Part shown: positions 1 through 11,089 of the stretch, piece after piece
How the letters are laid out: every line of letters begins with the position of its first letter
How positions within the stretch are numbered: position 1 is the stretch's first letter
Notes under the pieces: generated by a model
The model's input: the letters and a program-made list of their open reading frames with translations, nothing else
Database searches by the model: none
What the model was told of the DNA's origin: nothing
Position numbers and translations under genes: made by a program
Source: Patiria miniata
Lineage: Eukaryota > Echinodermata > Asteroidea > Valvatida > Asterinidae
DNA length: 64,000 nucleotides
Assembly: GCF_015706575.1 (NCBI RefSeq)
Contig: NW_024037048.1
Location: 12,541,512 to 12,605,511, forward strand
Direction of reading: 5' to 3'

Positions 1-2080
1 CAAGCAGACAAACAAAAAGTATTTAAAAGATAAACTACAAACAGTGTACAATAACGATTAAAACATGCTCAACAAGAAAATAAATGACAAAAGGTGAAAA
101 AAAGAACACCCCCATCCCCCATCCCCAAAGACATCTCAAATAAAAAGGGGCGGATTTTGTTCTGACAAAAATATTCATAACTTTAATGGGCAGTGTTCAA
201 TGAAATAGTTGTCTGCCCGACCACTCTGCATTTGTAACTCAACAAATGTGAACCTGTAGTTAAGCCTGTTTAAGCAATATAAAAAAATATTGATTAATAT
301 CAATATTCTTTATATTGATATAAATTGATTTTTATCAATATTTTTGATATTGATAAAATGATATATATTTTTGATTTTGCCTAAAACAGGCTCATTTATA
401 AAATGGATACTTAGGCTCGAAAAAAAATGTCTGCTTCCGATTACATGCCTTTCAAAAATAGGGTCGGTCGGTCAGACAGAATTTTTTTTGGGGGGGGGAG
501 GCCAATTTTTTGTATGCAGATTGAATGGGGTATTCAATTATATGCAAAGTTTTTAGCCTGTTAGACTATTTCCATTGCACTACGAAAGCTATGTGTACAC
601 AAAATGGCCACAGAAAGTGAATAAAACCTACCTTAATTATTGTCAATATATTAACGTTCGATAATTCTTTAAAAATAGTGGAAAATTCAGGTCGTTCGCA
701 CCATATGCACAACGCTAGTAAAGATGGGAAGCTGGCCAAAACTCTGAGGTGTGTGATGCACTGTGCATGTGTGGCGCGCGGCTGACCATGGGCTGACAGA
801 CCTCGTTTTTACTGTCGAAAATTTCGGGAAACACGCGGCATGTTTCATTCCAAATACGAGTAGTGCGATCTCAAAATAAACTCTTGAACACGGAAAATAC
901 ATACACAGACAAGCTAGATCAATCCTGTGAATTAACTTGCAAAAATGTTCTTTCTCCATCGATGTTTTCTTGGCATTTTTACTATGTTCAATTTAACCAG
1001 TTGATAGTGCACGTGCCTGCAATGCATATAGTGCTAGCGCTATCGATCGCATAGCCATGGACTGGTTACAGCATTTTCATCATGTCTTCTAAATTGGCCC
1101 CTGCGCGGCGCGGCGGGAACCAGTTGTCACTGCATTGAGCTAGGTTTACGCACGTGATTATAGCCACCATGACATCGAATTGCGAAGAAGTTACATGTAC
1201 ATGTATATCGCAAAGCGAATTTGTAAAAATAACGCAGGTTTCTTTTGGAGAAAAAAAATGGAATGTAAGTAAGAAACAAATAAATACAAGCTTTGTTTGA
1301 CGCTAAAGGGTTGTTGAGAGGTATTTTGTGAAGACAGAAAAGATAACAAGATTATATTTTTATTTATTCAACCTCCAGGAGGTGGAACCGGCAAACAATT
1401 AACACAGGATTACATGTATTTTAATTAAATTCAATTGAAGATCAAGTGTATGTGGGTCATTCTATAAATTTAGGGTCCAATGTGTTATTTTTCCTGTTGC
1501 CTTCGTACTTTCGAAATTGCCATGCATGTATCATTAAGAATGACTTGAAACAAATTTTTTAGTTGTTAGGTAGGTAGTTTGCTATTTAATAATAATCATA
1601 TTTGGTGGATGACTGCATTAAGGATTGCACAAGAATATATAAATCATCAATTTCAGATGTAACTGGGACAACGGAAAAAAGTGAATCTCAAATTTATAGA
1701 ATGATCCATGTACATGTACATGTACATGGTGATATTTCCCTATTTCTCCGTAGTGCAGTCGCGCCTGTTCTACCTGTTCTACCTGTTCTACTGTAATTTG
1801 TGCTTTCAGAACATATGATTGTTTGTAAGTACCGGTAGTGTACACGTGTACTTTTCCCTAACAATTACTTTGCTTCTTCATATTGCTTTGCTGTGTCTGT
1901 GCTCTGCATGTAATTGGCAGTTTTCAAAGGTGTCAGCCAAGGTAATGTAATTAATAGATATCTTTTTTTTTTTCTTTTTTTGCATCCCATAATTCATATC
2001 ATTTTGTTTGCACGTTGCTTTTATATGTTATCAATTGTAATTTGTTTGGTTTTGGTTAGTGTTGTCTTTATCTTAATTTT
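1..2080. other. AT-rich intergenic DNA, no gene recognised
   Basis: No open frame here resembles a known protein and all frames are short. What can be seen: a cluster of AT-rich inverted repeats at about 279-372 (ATATTGAT/ATCAATAT and TTGATAT/ATATCAA arms), a GGGTCGGTCGGTC fragment with a following poly-G at about 465-500 that resembles the GACCGACCC motif in the TIR element at 12648, an ACATGTACATGT palindrome at about 1709-1728, and a short TGTTCTACC triplication at about 1767-1795. I infer non-functional repeat-derived sequence. Confidence 0.6.
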
Positions 2081-2159
2081 TATCCCCCTGGCTGTAAGCT
2101 GGAGGGGGATATTGCGATAGCGTATTCCTTCTGTGTTAATACATGTCTGCTAGTGTAAA

Positions 2160-2530
2160 CACCGGCAATCATGGACTAGGGACAAAAGGGTTTGGGCACA
2201 AACAAAGGGTCCATGATTGACCGAACGTCCACGATCTCAAATCGTGTACAAAACCAATGAGAGCTGTTGCTAAAATGTGAAAGAGTACAAACAAAGGAAT
2301 GAGGATTAGGGACAATGGGGTATCCACGATTGCCGGTGTTTACATACGTGTACGTGTTCATCTTTTCAAACCGTGGACGAAAAATACCAGAGAAAAAAAG
2401 AGAACAATATCATCCACGATTCCCAACATACGTCCGCGATTGGGGTCGTGTACAAAACCTATGGGAGTCTTCCTAAAAAGTAAAGTACAAACAAAAAAGG
2501 GACAATAGGACGTCCACGATCAACGGTGAA
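2160..2530 (+). repeat. Dispersed repeat with GTGTACAAAACCAATGAGAG motif
   Basis: The stretch repeats the words GTCCACGAT and GTGTACAAAACC several times. The 20-base word GTGTACAAAACCAATGAGAG, followed by CTGTTGC, recurs almost exactly near 60027-60055. A related inverted form (CCATTGGTTTTGTACAC) lies at about 5038-5055 and 29513-29530. There is no coding potential that I trust. This is a repeat family of unknown class. Confidence 0.5.
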
Positions 2531-2574
2531 CACACGTTTGCGTGTGTCTGTGTGTGTTATGATTTGGTTAGGTT

Positions 2575-3035
2575 GACTCTTATCAGCTCGATAACTTGAG
2601 AAATACTTTACTTAGGAACTTGAAATTTGTTTTGTGGGTTGTTCTTGATAGTGTTAAGGAGCCTATTGCGTTTGGGGCCGACAGGTCAAAGGTCATGGTC
2701 ACTATAAAAGAATTGAAATCTTTTCAATGTGGTAACTTCAGAAATACTTAACTTAAGAACTTGAAATTAGGTTTGTTGGTTGTTATTGGTAGTCTTAAGA
2801 AGCCTGCTTTTGGGGCCGACAGGTCAAAGGTCAAGGTCACTATTGCTAAAACAATATCTTGGCAATGCGATAACTTCAGTAATATTTTACTTACATGTAG
2901 GAACTTGAAATTAGTTTTTTGGGTTGTTCTTGATAGTCTTTGGAAGCCTGTTGCTTTTGGGGCCCACAGGTCAAAGGTCAAGGTCAATATTGCTAAAACA
3001 ATAGAAATATTGTCAGCACGAATGCTTGACAAATA
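2575..3035 (+). repeat. ~140-bp satellite, about three monomers, AGGTCA half-sites
   Basis: The word TAACTT that starts each unit occurs at 2592, 2733 and 2871, giving periods of 141 and 138 bp. Each unit then reads GAACTTGAAATT, TTGGGGCC(G/C)ACAGG and TCAAAGGTCAAGGTCA. It is a diverged relative of the 145-bp satellite at 14390-15640 and 16975-17789. The direct repeats of AGGTCA with one-base spacing match the nuclear-receptor DR1 consensus. Whether they bind anything is unknown. Confidence 0.8.
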
Positions 3036-3079
3036 CTTTTGATCGACTTCAAACCTGGCACACACTTAGACCACCATCT

Positions 3080-4140
3080 GAAGATGTATGCCGAATCATG
3101 ACGTCATCACGTGTCACGTGACGTCATTCGAAAAGTGCATACTTTATGGCCCTATATACAGGTACAGAACCGGAAGTCGGATCAGGTTCAAACTCGGTAT
3201 GCAGGTATTCCGGAATGTGTTATATAGACAAAATTTACAGTGACGTCACGATGACGTCATCATGACGTCATCATGTGATTTTATATAAATTATTCAATTT
3301 TTGGACCTTTTACTCATATCTCATCAACGGAAGGTGGTAAATTCGACATTCCTTTTTTAAAAGGTTTATGTCAAGGCAGATAAACAAAATTTCGTAAAAT
3401 GTGTGACGTCATCAAAAACGTGATTTTTTGATTCACATATAAGGGTATGTCCGATCGTTATGAAACTAAGTGGGTAGGTAGATATTGATAAAAGCATTGA
3501 AAATTTGAAGTAACGTCATCATGACGTCATCATGACGTCATCATCTGATTTTTATTATTTTTTATACATTTTAATGTTTTCTTCTAATTAGCAAAAATAA
3601 CATAAAATATGGTCGGATCGACTTTAAACCTGGTACACACTTAGACCATCATGTGAAGATTCAGGCCAAATCATGACATCATCATGACGTCATCACGCGT
3701 CATGTGACGTTATCCTACAATTTTATACTATAAGTCCCTATATCTACAGAACCCCGAGGTCCAATCGAGTTCAAACTCGGTTTGGGCAATTCCACAGTTT
3801 GATGGACATGGCTAAGAAAAAAAGTTTTATTTTTTAACCCAGTTTCACATTTTTATTACAGATTATACATTCAAGTATGAGAAATTAACAAAGAAAACCC
3901 AATTTTATCAAACATTTTTTGAGAAATCGTGTCTTAAAGTGAAAAATATTTTTTTACTACAAAGAACTCAAACCGTTTGGTTACGTTTAAACATTGATTG
4001 CTATTAATGCAATTAGAGATATTTCAATCATAACCTTATTTAAAATTCTTTTGCAAAAGGTTTGTTAGGTCGTAGATAGATACAGAAAATTTCGAAAAAA
4101 ATGTGTGACGTCACTATGACGTCATGAAAAATGTGTTGTT
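3080..4140 (+). repeat. TGACGTCA-rich repeat region
   Basis: Runs of ATGACGTCATCATGACGTCA recur at about 3240-3272, 3512-3545 and 3675-3700, with CACGTG and CACGTGACGTCA forms near 3108-3125. Around these, sentence-like units recur with drift (for example TTCAAACTCGGTATGCAGG and TTCAAACTCGGTTTGGGC), so the region is a diverged tandem array. There is no reading frame of interest. Confidence 0.6.
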
Positions 4141-4292
4141 GTTTTTTACACTGGACACTTAGATGGACACTTAGACCACCATGTTTAAAATACTCATGTA
4201 CATGTTCATTCAACTTGGATGAAACTCATTTACGGCAGTTATTGCTAAAACAGTCGAAACAGCTCAGTGTTTGTCCACAAACACATTTCTAG

Positions 4293-4931
4293 TTTTTCTT
4301 CTTTTTTTTCTTTTGTTCCACCCCAAATCCCATAGACTTTGTACACATTTATTAAGCCCGGCATTTTTACTAAAACAAACTAGTATTCTAATGAAACTGA
4401 ACCAATGTCAAGACCCCACAGTGAACTTGTGTCCCGAAGAGTGATGTCATGATGACGTCATCATGGGTCACATGATGTCATCTTAAATGTGCAAACTTAA
4501 AGACCCTATATCTAGAGTTAAGTCCGATTGGGTTCACACTCGGTATGTAAGTAGACCTGGGTGTGTTTAGGTAAAAATTGAGGCGACGTCATCGTGTGAT
4601 TTTATATCGATTTTTAAAGTTTTGAAGATTATCACCATATCTCTTGAACATTTTGAAAATTGTGTGACGTCATGTTGAGTCATCAAAAATGTGATTTTTC
4701 AAAACACATATAAGTCCGATTGACTTTGAAACTTGGTGGGTAGGTAGATACTGTTAATACCGGTAGTATGCAGATTTAAATCTGAAATGAACTCCTGATG
4801 ACGTCATCTCCTAATTTGTTTTAATAATTTATCAACTTTTTACATTTTCTTCTTATACAAAACTTTGACATATTATTATTTACAAATGCGGAAAAGCCTA
4901 TGTTCTGTTCATTGAACAGACATAGCTCTAG
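4293..4931 (+). mobile_element. Helitron-like 3' segment with terminal hairpin and CTAG
   Basis: This follows directly on the previous element's CTAG. It contains TGATGACGTCATCATG words and ends with a hairpin TCTGTTC (4904-4910) / GAACAGA (4914-4920), then CATAG and CTAG at 4928-4931, followed by T. The signature is the same as at 4267-4292 but with a different stem sequence, so it is a different subfamily or a nested insertion. The left boundary is not resolved. A third, degenerate end of the 4267 type (CAGCTTGTGTTTGTCC and CTAG at 5459-5462) lies downstream. Confidence 0.4.
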
Positions 4932-5590
4932 TTTTGTGATGTTGTTATTATTTGTGTATTTAGCTGTTTTGGAGTACATACAGCTCTTGTTTTCGTTACA
5001 GTTTTTTGTTTTAAGTTCTCCTTTTTCAGACTCCTCTCCATTGGTTTTGTACACGTATTTGTTCTACCCATACACTTTGGCACTTTCGGCAGTCCGATTT
5101 TGTGGAATTGACTTTGTACATGTCCGAAGCTCATGATAAAGTCGTTATCCTTGGGCAAAAAGTACAGATCTGACTACAAGGGTTCTCGGAGGCCTTGGTC
5201 TGGACTGTAGAAAGGTCGTAAAGTTAATTCCCAAAAGAGTGAGGCACCCACATTGTAACTGCCGTACTTTGACCAATTCATGGTTGGTTCAATATTACTT
5301 TCACTTGGGTTTTCTTGACTTTAGCCTTATTCGGTATATATGTTTTATGGGTAAACAATCCAATTTCCTTCTTTTTCTGTAAGCACACATTTTAGTTAGG
5401 GAGTACTTTGCTTGTTCTTCAAGTCAGAAACAGCTTGTGTTTGTCCATAAAAACATTTCTAGTTATTCTTTGTTATCCAACAAGCCCAACTGGAACATCT
5501 GTATCTTTAGCCTGGTGGTATATGGAACTCAGATGCACTACCTTTTCTGTGTTCCACGAGCATGGGGTGGGGTGGGGGGGGGGGTGGAAC
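4932..5590. other. Repeat-derived sequence, no gene; degenerate CTAG end at 5459-5462
   Basis: No coding sequence is recognised. The stretch includes CCATTGGTTTTGTACAC (a motif in the inverse orientation to 2250), a degenerate Helitron-like hairpin (5435-5455) with CTAG at 5459-5462, and a G-run of the form GGGGTGGGGTGGGG at about 5564-5586 that could form a G-quadruplex. Confidence 0.4.
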
Positions 5591-5594
5591 AACT

Positions 5595-6194
5595 CGTTGG
5601 TCGCACCACGAACCGGTGTATCTCGATTTTTTGCCAAATTGAGTTTTTGTCATTAATGTTATTATTTTATCAAAGTGCTCATTCTCAGAAAGTTTTATTC
5701 CAATCGGAGTTCTAATTAACTAAGAACGCTAATTGGACTGTGTGGCGTATCTCTAAAAAATGAAAAATGCTGCACCACGAAGTGGCGTATCCCGATACGC
5801 CACTTTACACGCTAAGTCCCATAGTGCTATGACGTCACAAAGGTGTGTCTACATGAAAAATTGGAATTTAGCGTTTCACAAACCGACGTATCTCTGTATC
5901 TGGCACACGGCCACTATTACGCGCGTAGTATGACATACGATAAACATGATAAAAATCTTTTTCACAAAGTGACGAAAAACTTTGGAACTGAATTTCTCAA
6001 AAACTAAGCAACTCAGATGCACACGGATTGCATACAATAAAGTTCAATCTATAATTTAATAGCAAAAATGAAACAGTTTGAATTCTTACACAGTGAGTAT
6101 ATTGAATGAGCCTACAAAATAATGACCAACTTTAAATCGGTTTTTCTCGAAACACAAAAAAAATGCAATACGTCGGTTCGTGGTGCAACCGACG
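5595..6194. mobile_element. 600-bp TIR MITE with putative AACT target duplication
   Basis: The left end (from 5595) reads CGTTGGTCGCACCACGAACC. The reverse complement of the right end (to 6194) reads CGTCGGTTGCACCACGAACC, and the similarity extends a few bases further inward. AACT flanks both ends (5591-5594 and 6195-6198). GCACCACGAA recurs internally, and a perfect 12-bp stem hairpin (AAGTGGCGTATC, loop CC) lies at 5780-5805. There is no transposase, so it is a non-autonomous DNA transposon. The superfamily is not assigned. Confidence 0.6.
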
Positions 6195-6198
6195 AACT

Positions 6199-7395
6199 AT
6201 ATAGCAAAGTTGACGCACAGTAAAGATGGAACCCACATGCTGTACACTAACTTTTCAGCCGTTATCCTTATTGCACATGCATGCAGCAGGGAAAGTGTTG
6301 GTATCTTAGTAGAATGAGCAATACTCGGGGTAGTATGTGGACCATGGTATTTGGGATGATTTATTCGACCCCCATTAAAGAAAACCAGCCTGGCCGAATT
6401 ACAACAATAGAAGTTCAATTCCACTGATAAAGAAATTCCACTTGGTGGCACAGCATTGTAATGTTTTACATTTGTGCAATGGAAACAGTAATAACAGTAA
6501 TATTACTCAGTGACATATGGAATGTTCCATTCCACTTGGCTTCCCTCGTGGAATAGAAACCAATCCATCTGTCATCTCCAGGCGTGTGATATCCACTTTT
6601 AAAAATTTTCCCACTCCCCTTTTGTTTGCTTGACTTCACTCTTTTTTTTTAAGTTCGTCAATCTCAACTTGGGGGTCAAAAGTTACCCCATTTGTATTTC
6701 TTCTTTCACATCGATGGACCGGAGCAACGGTGATCGATAGTGCATGAAGCATTGCTTGAACTAATTTTAAAATAACATTCACGACATCGATCTGCAAATT
6801 TTTGGTCTTCAAGTTCTTGTGTATGTGTACGTATACCATATAAGAAACAGATTGTGTAGAATGCGAAATGAAGATGATAATTGGAACGATATAAGGACCA
6901 GGAACCAGTTAGTATTCGGCAATGACCCCGACAGCTTGAAATTTATGTCATGTAAACGTTTTGAAACGATCCCAAACAGTGGTACATGTATAGAATGTGG
7001 GGGTTCTAGACTAAATAAATAAATACATTTAAAAAAGCTAGCATTTCTAAATACGGCCCAAAAAAAGGGGAAATCCCCGCACGACACGTCTAGACTCACC
7101 CGACCATGTGTGATCTTGAACATGTTGAGGAACAATGGAATTAAGCATAAACAACATGACCTTGAAACACGAGGGGGGGGGGGGGGGTAATACCGCACAA
7201 CCTTGCAAGTTCTATAGCACAATGGAATTTGGCATAAACAATGCGACCTTGAAACATGTGGGGGGAAAAAAAGCTCCCTACCTCTGAAAAGGTAGGGAGC
7301 TATTTTTTATAATAAATGGAGGGTAATATGATCAGACAGATGGCTACTTTAAAAAAATATATATAAAAGTTTTATTAAAAATATCATTTTTTATT
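6199..7395. other. Non-coding stretch with a perfect 12-bp hairpin at 7272-7301
   Basis: I recognise no gene. At 7272-7301, AGCTCCCTACCT and AGGTAGGGAGCT form a perfect stem around CTGAAA, followed by ATTTTTTAT. Two related sentences containing GGAATTAAGCATAAACAACATG / GGAATTTGGCATAAACAATG style words flank a poly-G run at about 7174-7188, so part of this is a short degenerate duplication. Confidence 0.35.
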
Positions 7396-7407
7396 AAAGA
7401 CATTTTA

Positions 7408-7733
7408 ATTCAAATTAGGTTTGCCCTTCACCGACGTATAAACATTGTATACTCATTGTGTTACCTCCAGAGTGAAAGTTTGAAAAAAATCGCTCGGGTG
7501 GGACTCGAACCAACGACCTCCTGTTTTCTAGTGTAGATGTCTGACCACTCAACCACCGAGCTAACGGGATCGGTTGGCTAATTCGAATCAGATGTACATA
7601 GCAGCGGGTACCGCATTAACTATTCATAAGATGGAATTTTGCGTCGGGGTGATGTAAATCAAATTAGGTTTGCCCTTTACTGACGTATAAACACTGTATT
7701 CTCAGTGTGTTACCTCCCGAGTGAAAGTTGGAA
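7408..7733 (-). mobile_element. tRNA-derived SINE-like element (1.3 units), 12-bp target duplication
   Basis: AAAGACATTTTA flanks the element on both sides (7396-7407 and 7734-7745). On the minus strand it begins with the tail TTCCAACTTTCACTCGGG, passes through CACCCCGACGCAAAATTCC and a tRNA-like region, and ends with a second copy of the same tail. The inserted piece is therefore more than one ~249-bp unit. The same family is present on the plus strand at 20690-20978 with its own duplication. This indicates retrotransposition, but the driving LINE is unknown. Confidence 0.7.
7490..7562 (-). pseudogene. tRNA-like head of the SINE (tRNA-Ser-like, not a true tRNA)
   Basis: Read on the minus strand: an acceptor with 6 of 7 pairs, an A-box-like TGGTTGAGTGG, the loop CTAGAAA that would give anticodon AGA, and a B-box GGTTCGAGTCC. 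The anticodon stem does not close with a seven-base loop, and the long variable arm expected of serine tRNA is missing. I therefore call it a Pol III promoter-bearing tRNA relic, not a decoding tRNA. Confidence 0.55.
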
Positions 7734-7745
7734 AAAGACATTTTA

Positions 7746-8414
7746 GTTTAAATAAATAAATGCATCCTTTCCAGAGTGAATACATCGAGGTATTTGATAA
7801 ACTGCCAGTTAAAATACCGACTACAAAACCACCACCACCCAAAATCGCACTCACATTAGTCCTTGGACCATCCGTCTGTCCGTCCGTCCATCCGGGCGTT
7901 CTGACCATACCACCCTTGTGGGGTGATGTTCCTTTCAGGACACATCACCCCACTATTTTCACAATAGAAAAACATCACCCCAGAAGAGAATCTTTAGAAA
8001 AGGGATAATGGGAACACAATGCTATCACCCCACAATTCTGTCTGGCTGGAATGTCCGTCCGGGCAGCTTAATTTCTGGATGATAACTTGAGTTAAAAATG
8101 TTGTTTGGGATTGTAACTTCAGTAGGGGGTTGCCCTTAGAAGTAGGTAAGTTAGGAGTAGTTTTGAGGTCAAAAGGTCAAAGGTCAAGGTCACCATGGTG
8201 AGTTAAAGGTAAATGGTTTCCGGATGATAACTTCAGTTAGAAATGAGATTTTGGTGTCTAGCTTTGGTAGGGGGTTGCCCTTGGGAATAGGCAAGTTGGG
8301 TTTGGTTTTGGGGTAAAAAGGTCAAAGGTCAAGGTCACCGTGGTGAGTTAAAGGTAAATGGTTTCCGGATGATAAATTGAGTTTCAAAAGAGATTTTTGT
8401 GTCTAACTTAGGTA
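7746..8414 (+). repeat. Element IV: hairpin leader plus ~145-bp AGGTCA satellite, cut by the LINE
   Basis: GTGGGGTGATGT (7918-7929) and ACATCACCCCAC (7942-7953) form a 12-bp stem, after CCGTCTGTCCGTCCGTCC. The satellite follows, with GGTAAATGGTTTCCGGATGA at 8208 and 8353 (period 145), and each monomer carries GGTCAAAGGTCAAGGTCACC. The array stops at GGTA (8411-8414), and its next words (GGTAGGGGGTTGC) reappear at 11078, beyond the LINE. Confidence 0.7.
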
Positions 8415-11077
8415 TTTATTTATTTATTAAATGGTTTATTTTAAAAACATCATATCGCAGCCTCGCAGCCGAATTGCACAATGTTTTACATGATTTACAA
8501 ATATTGTTAAAAGACAATGCTTACATACAAATAAGAAACACGAAACTATGACACATACCAGTAAAAAACACTTATTAAATATTACATTTAAGGGGAAAAA
8601 AATACATAATCAGCCCTTGAGCTAAAATTATAAACTTCTTTGATAAAATTCAATTTAAAGAGTCAGTTTTGTAATAACCCGTAAATATAAAGTGAACAAA
8701 GTAAAAGAGTTGTGTTGGAACATGACATATGCATTAAAAATGTAAGAGTTATACAGTGAGATACAAGAGACTGAGACTGGTCAATTAATAAGCTGTTGCT
8801 ACTCAATAGAGATAAATATTACTTCGCATTATAAAGTCTTATCAAAGATGGTATTGGGCTGTTTCTCATTCTTGTTGTTCTACAGCGAGGCTCTGGAATT
8901 TTTTTAGTATGTCTTAACTGTCTTGCGTTTTCCGCAGATGGAAGAAAATTCTGAAACTGTTTTGAATGGGTTATTGTCTTTTGCATGAACGAAGTACACA
9001 ATGATACTCGCCTTTCTTCTAAGTTTTCCATACCTAGCACATTTTTTGAGTTCTCATAACTTATAAAACGTCTGCCAAGAATGATTCGAAAAGCTCGTTT
9101 TTGGATTGACTCAAGAGCTAAGCACTGCTTGTTGGTGAGACCACTACTCCAGACTGGAGCCCCATATTCCAAGATGGGGCGAATATAAGAACAGTACACT
9201 GTCAACAAGTCATTGTCGGGCAGACGATGTCGTTTGAGGACACGTAGCATATGTAATTTTCTATTTGCTCTCTTAACAAGATCAACTACGTGTGATTCCC
9301 ATTTCAGGTCATTTTGAATTAGAATGCCGAGTAATTTAAGTACATTAACACACTGCAACGCATGGCCATTAATGCTAATTTCATTCATTACTGCAAGATT
9401 CCGTAAGAAATTAATTTGCATTACACAACATTTAGCAGGATTCACTTTCATGTTATTGTCACTCGACCACTTTACAATATGTGTAACCGCATCTTCCATT
9501 CCAGAGGGCTGGTCTGTGCTCCGGGTTTCAATCAGCGTCATGTCATCAACGTATTTATAGGCATTTATACCGTCTAGTGCACATGCATCGTTTATCATTG
9601 CGAGAAAAATAATAGGGCCCAAACATGTTCCCTGCGGTACTCCAGCATGTAGCACAGACCAGTTGGACATATGCGATCTATACCTTACACATGTTACACG
9701 TTGTTGCCGCGATACAAGGAAGTTTGTTATCCATGGGATCAGACTTTCTCACACTCCTAATTTCAATAACTTTGAAACAGCAATGGAGTGGTCTATGCGG
9801 TCGAATGCCTACGAGAAATCGGTGACAAGCAGAGTTGATGTAGATTTAGACTTCTCTGCATTCAGAAATACATTGTTTAGAATGTTTATTATGCAGTGTG
9901 AAGTCGACAAGTTTTCCGGTTGCCAAACTGGTTGGGGTCCAATCGAGGTTCTATGTCACGTAACACCCACTTCGCTATTTTCGCGAAGTGATCCGTAAGT
10001 GATACCGGGCGCAACTTTTCTATAGTTGGGGGGGTGTGCTTTGGGAATACGTATTACAATCGCACGTTTCCATTCATTCGGTACGACATTTTGTTGGAGC
10101 GAAGAGTTAATGATGTGTGCAAGGGTGTTGCCAATTCATAAGAGAACTGACGAATCACTCTCGTTGGAACACCGTCTGGACCTCCAGCGGTGGTTCGCCT
10201 GATCTTCGATAAAGCTTTTTCAACCTCCCACGGGTAAATCATTGGAGTCGGCTTCGGTGCTGGCAGAAAGGCAGGTAGTTCTGAAGCGTTAAGTGGGCTC
10301 AAATCCTGTGATATCGCTATGAAATGGTCGTTTATTGCATTGGCAATGTCTATGTCATTGGTCGGGTCTATTCCCGGTACTGCGATCGGCTCTTGCTCCC
10401 GTCTGTCACCGGTCATCACGCGAATTTCCCGATACCACGACGAGGGGTTGCTTTTCTTCAAGCATTGAACGCGAGTAGGGTAATACTTGTGAATCGTTTT
10501 GGATATTATACGCTTTACTTAATTACGGAGTCGCTTCCAATTGTCACTGTGGGTTGGGTCGTACGCTCGCTGTCTCTCTCGAATAACAGATTTTATTTCA
10601 CCATTTATCCACGGCTTGTCCTTCGAGTGTTACTTACTTTGCCGAGTCGGGAAGTGAAGATCTAGCTTTGTGCAGTGTGTGGTAGAAAGCCTAGCACTGT
10701 GCGTTGACGTCATCTGGCTCTGTAACTTCCAACCAGTCATATGAGCTATCGCACTCTCCGGCATTTGACGATTTATCCTTATATTGGTGCAATTAGGTGA
10801 CGGGTGATAGAACTTTGGGCTCCATAATAACGATGCATGATCAGACCGACCCACAGGTGACATAATGCGAACTCTTTCATAATATTGACTAATGTTTGTA
10901 ATAATTTTGTCCAGTGTTTGGGTACCTCTCGTTGGCTGTTGCACTATTTGTTTGTATTGCTGATTATTCAGGAGAGGGTTGATGTCAAGTTGGTTAAAAT
11001 CACCCAGAAGGATGAAGGCTGCATCGGGATGTTTTGTTGAGAGATGGTCTATGGTTGACTGTAAATGTTCGATCGAA
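8415..11077 (-). mobile_element. Non-LTR retrotransposon (LINE), 5'-truncated, inserted into satellite
   Basis: The 3' end is an AAATA-type simple tail (8415-8430, read on the minus strand). The 5' end breaks off in the endonuclease region at about 11077. GGTA on both sides (8411-8414, 11078-11081) and continuation of the satellite word GGTAGGGGGTTGC after the element mark the insertion site. Coding content is described in the overlapping entry. The 2.66-kb insertion is present identically in copy B. Confidence 0.8.
8819..11070 (-). pseudogene. LINE ORF2 relic: AP endonuclease end plus reverse transcriptase
   Basis: The order on the minus strand is: an endonuclease remnant with LLGDFN (GDFN at 10993-11004) and GRSDHASL (about 10835-10860); a linker containing TAGGPDGVPTRVIR (about 10145-10190); then the reverse transcriptase with GVPQGTCLGPIIF and the catalytic YVDD at 9542-9553. 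Sequence such as LTNKQCLALESIQKRAFRI follows, typical of the region after RT in Jockey/CR1-like elements. The frame changes several times: the longest intact piece is 8819-9670 (283 codons), with others at 10054-10461 and 10630-10944. It would have copied its own RNA at nicked target DNA. As it stands it cannot make a full protein. The superfamily (Jockey/CR1 group) is inferred from motif style. Confidence 0.85.
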
Positions 11078-11089
11078 GGTAGGGGGTTG

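Larger units (their letters stand above)
2081..4292 (+). mobile_element. Satellite-bearing Helitron-like non-autonomous element I
   Basis: The left boundary is a strong hairpin at 2081-2111 with TATCCCCC and GGGGGATA arms. The body contains a dispersed repeat (2160-2530), about three AGGTCA-rich satellite monomers (2575-3035) and a long TGACGTCA-rich tail. The right boundary is a hairpin (GTGTTTGT 4267-4274, ACAAACAC 4277-4284), then ATTT and CTAG (4289-4292), followed by T. A subterminal hairpin just before CTRR-T is the known 3' signature of Helitrons. No Rep/helicase coding sequence is present, so it would be non-autonomous. The same modular order is seen in the elements at 13988 and 16316. 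The assignment to Helitrons is inference, and the 5' TC end was not identified with certainty. Confidence 0.5.

Noticed and set aside
6819-7022. 67-codon frame ending in CIECGGSRLNK
   Set aside because: Too short, no known domain, and copy B differs by indel within it.
7490-7562. Functional tRNA-Ser genes (also 20821-20893)
   Set aside because: Anticodon stem-loop and variable arm do not fold properly, and the sequence is inside elements with target duplications.
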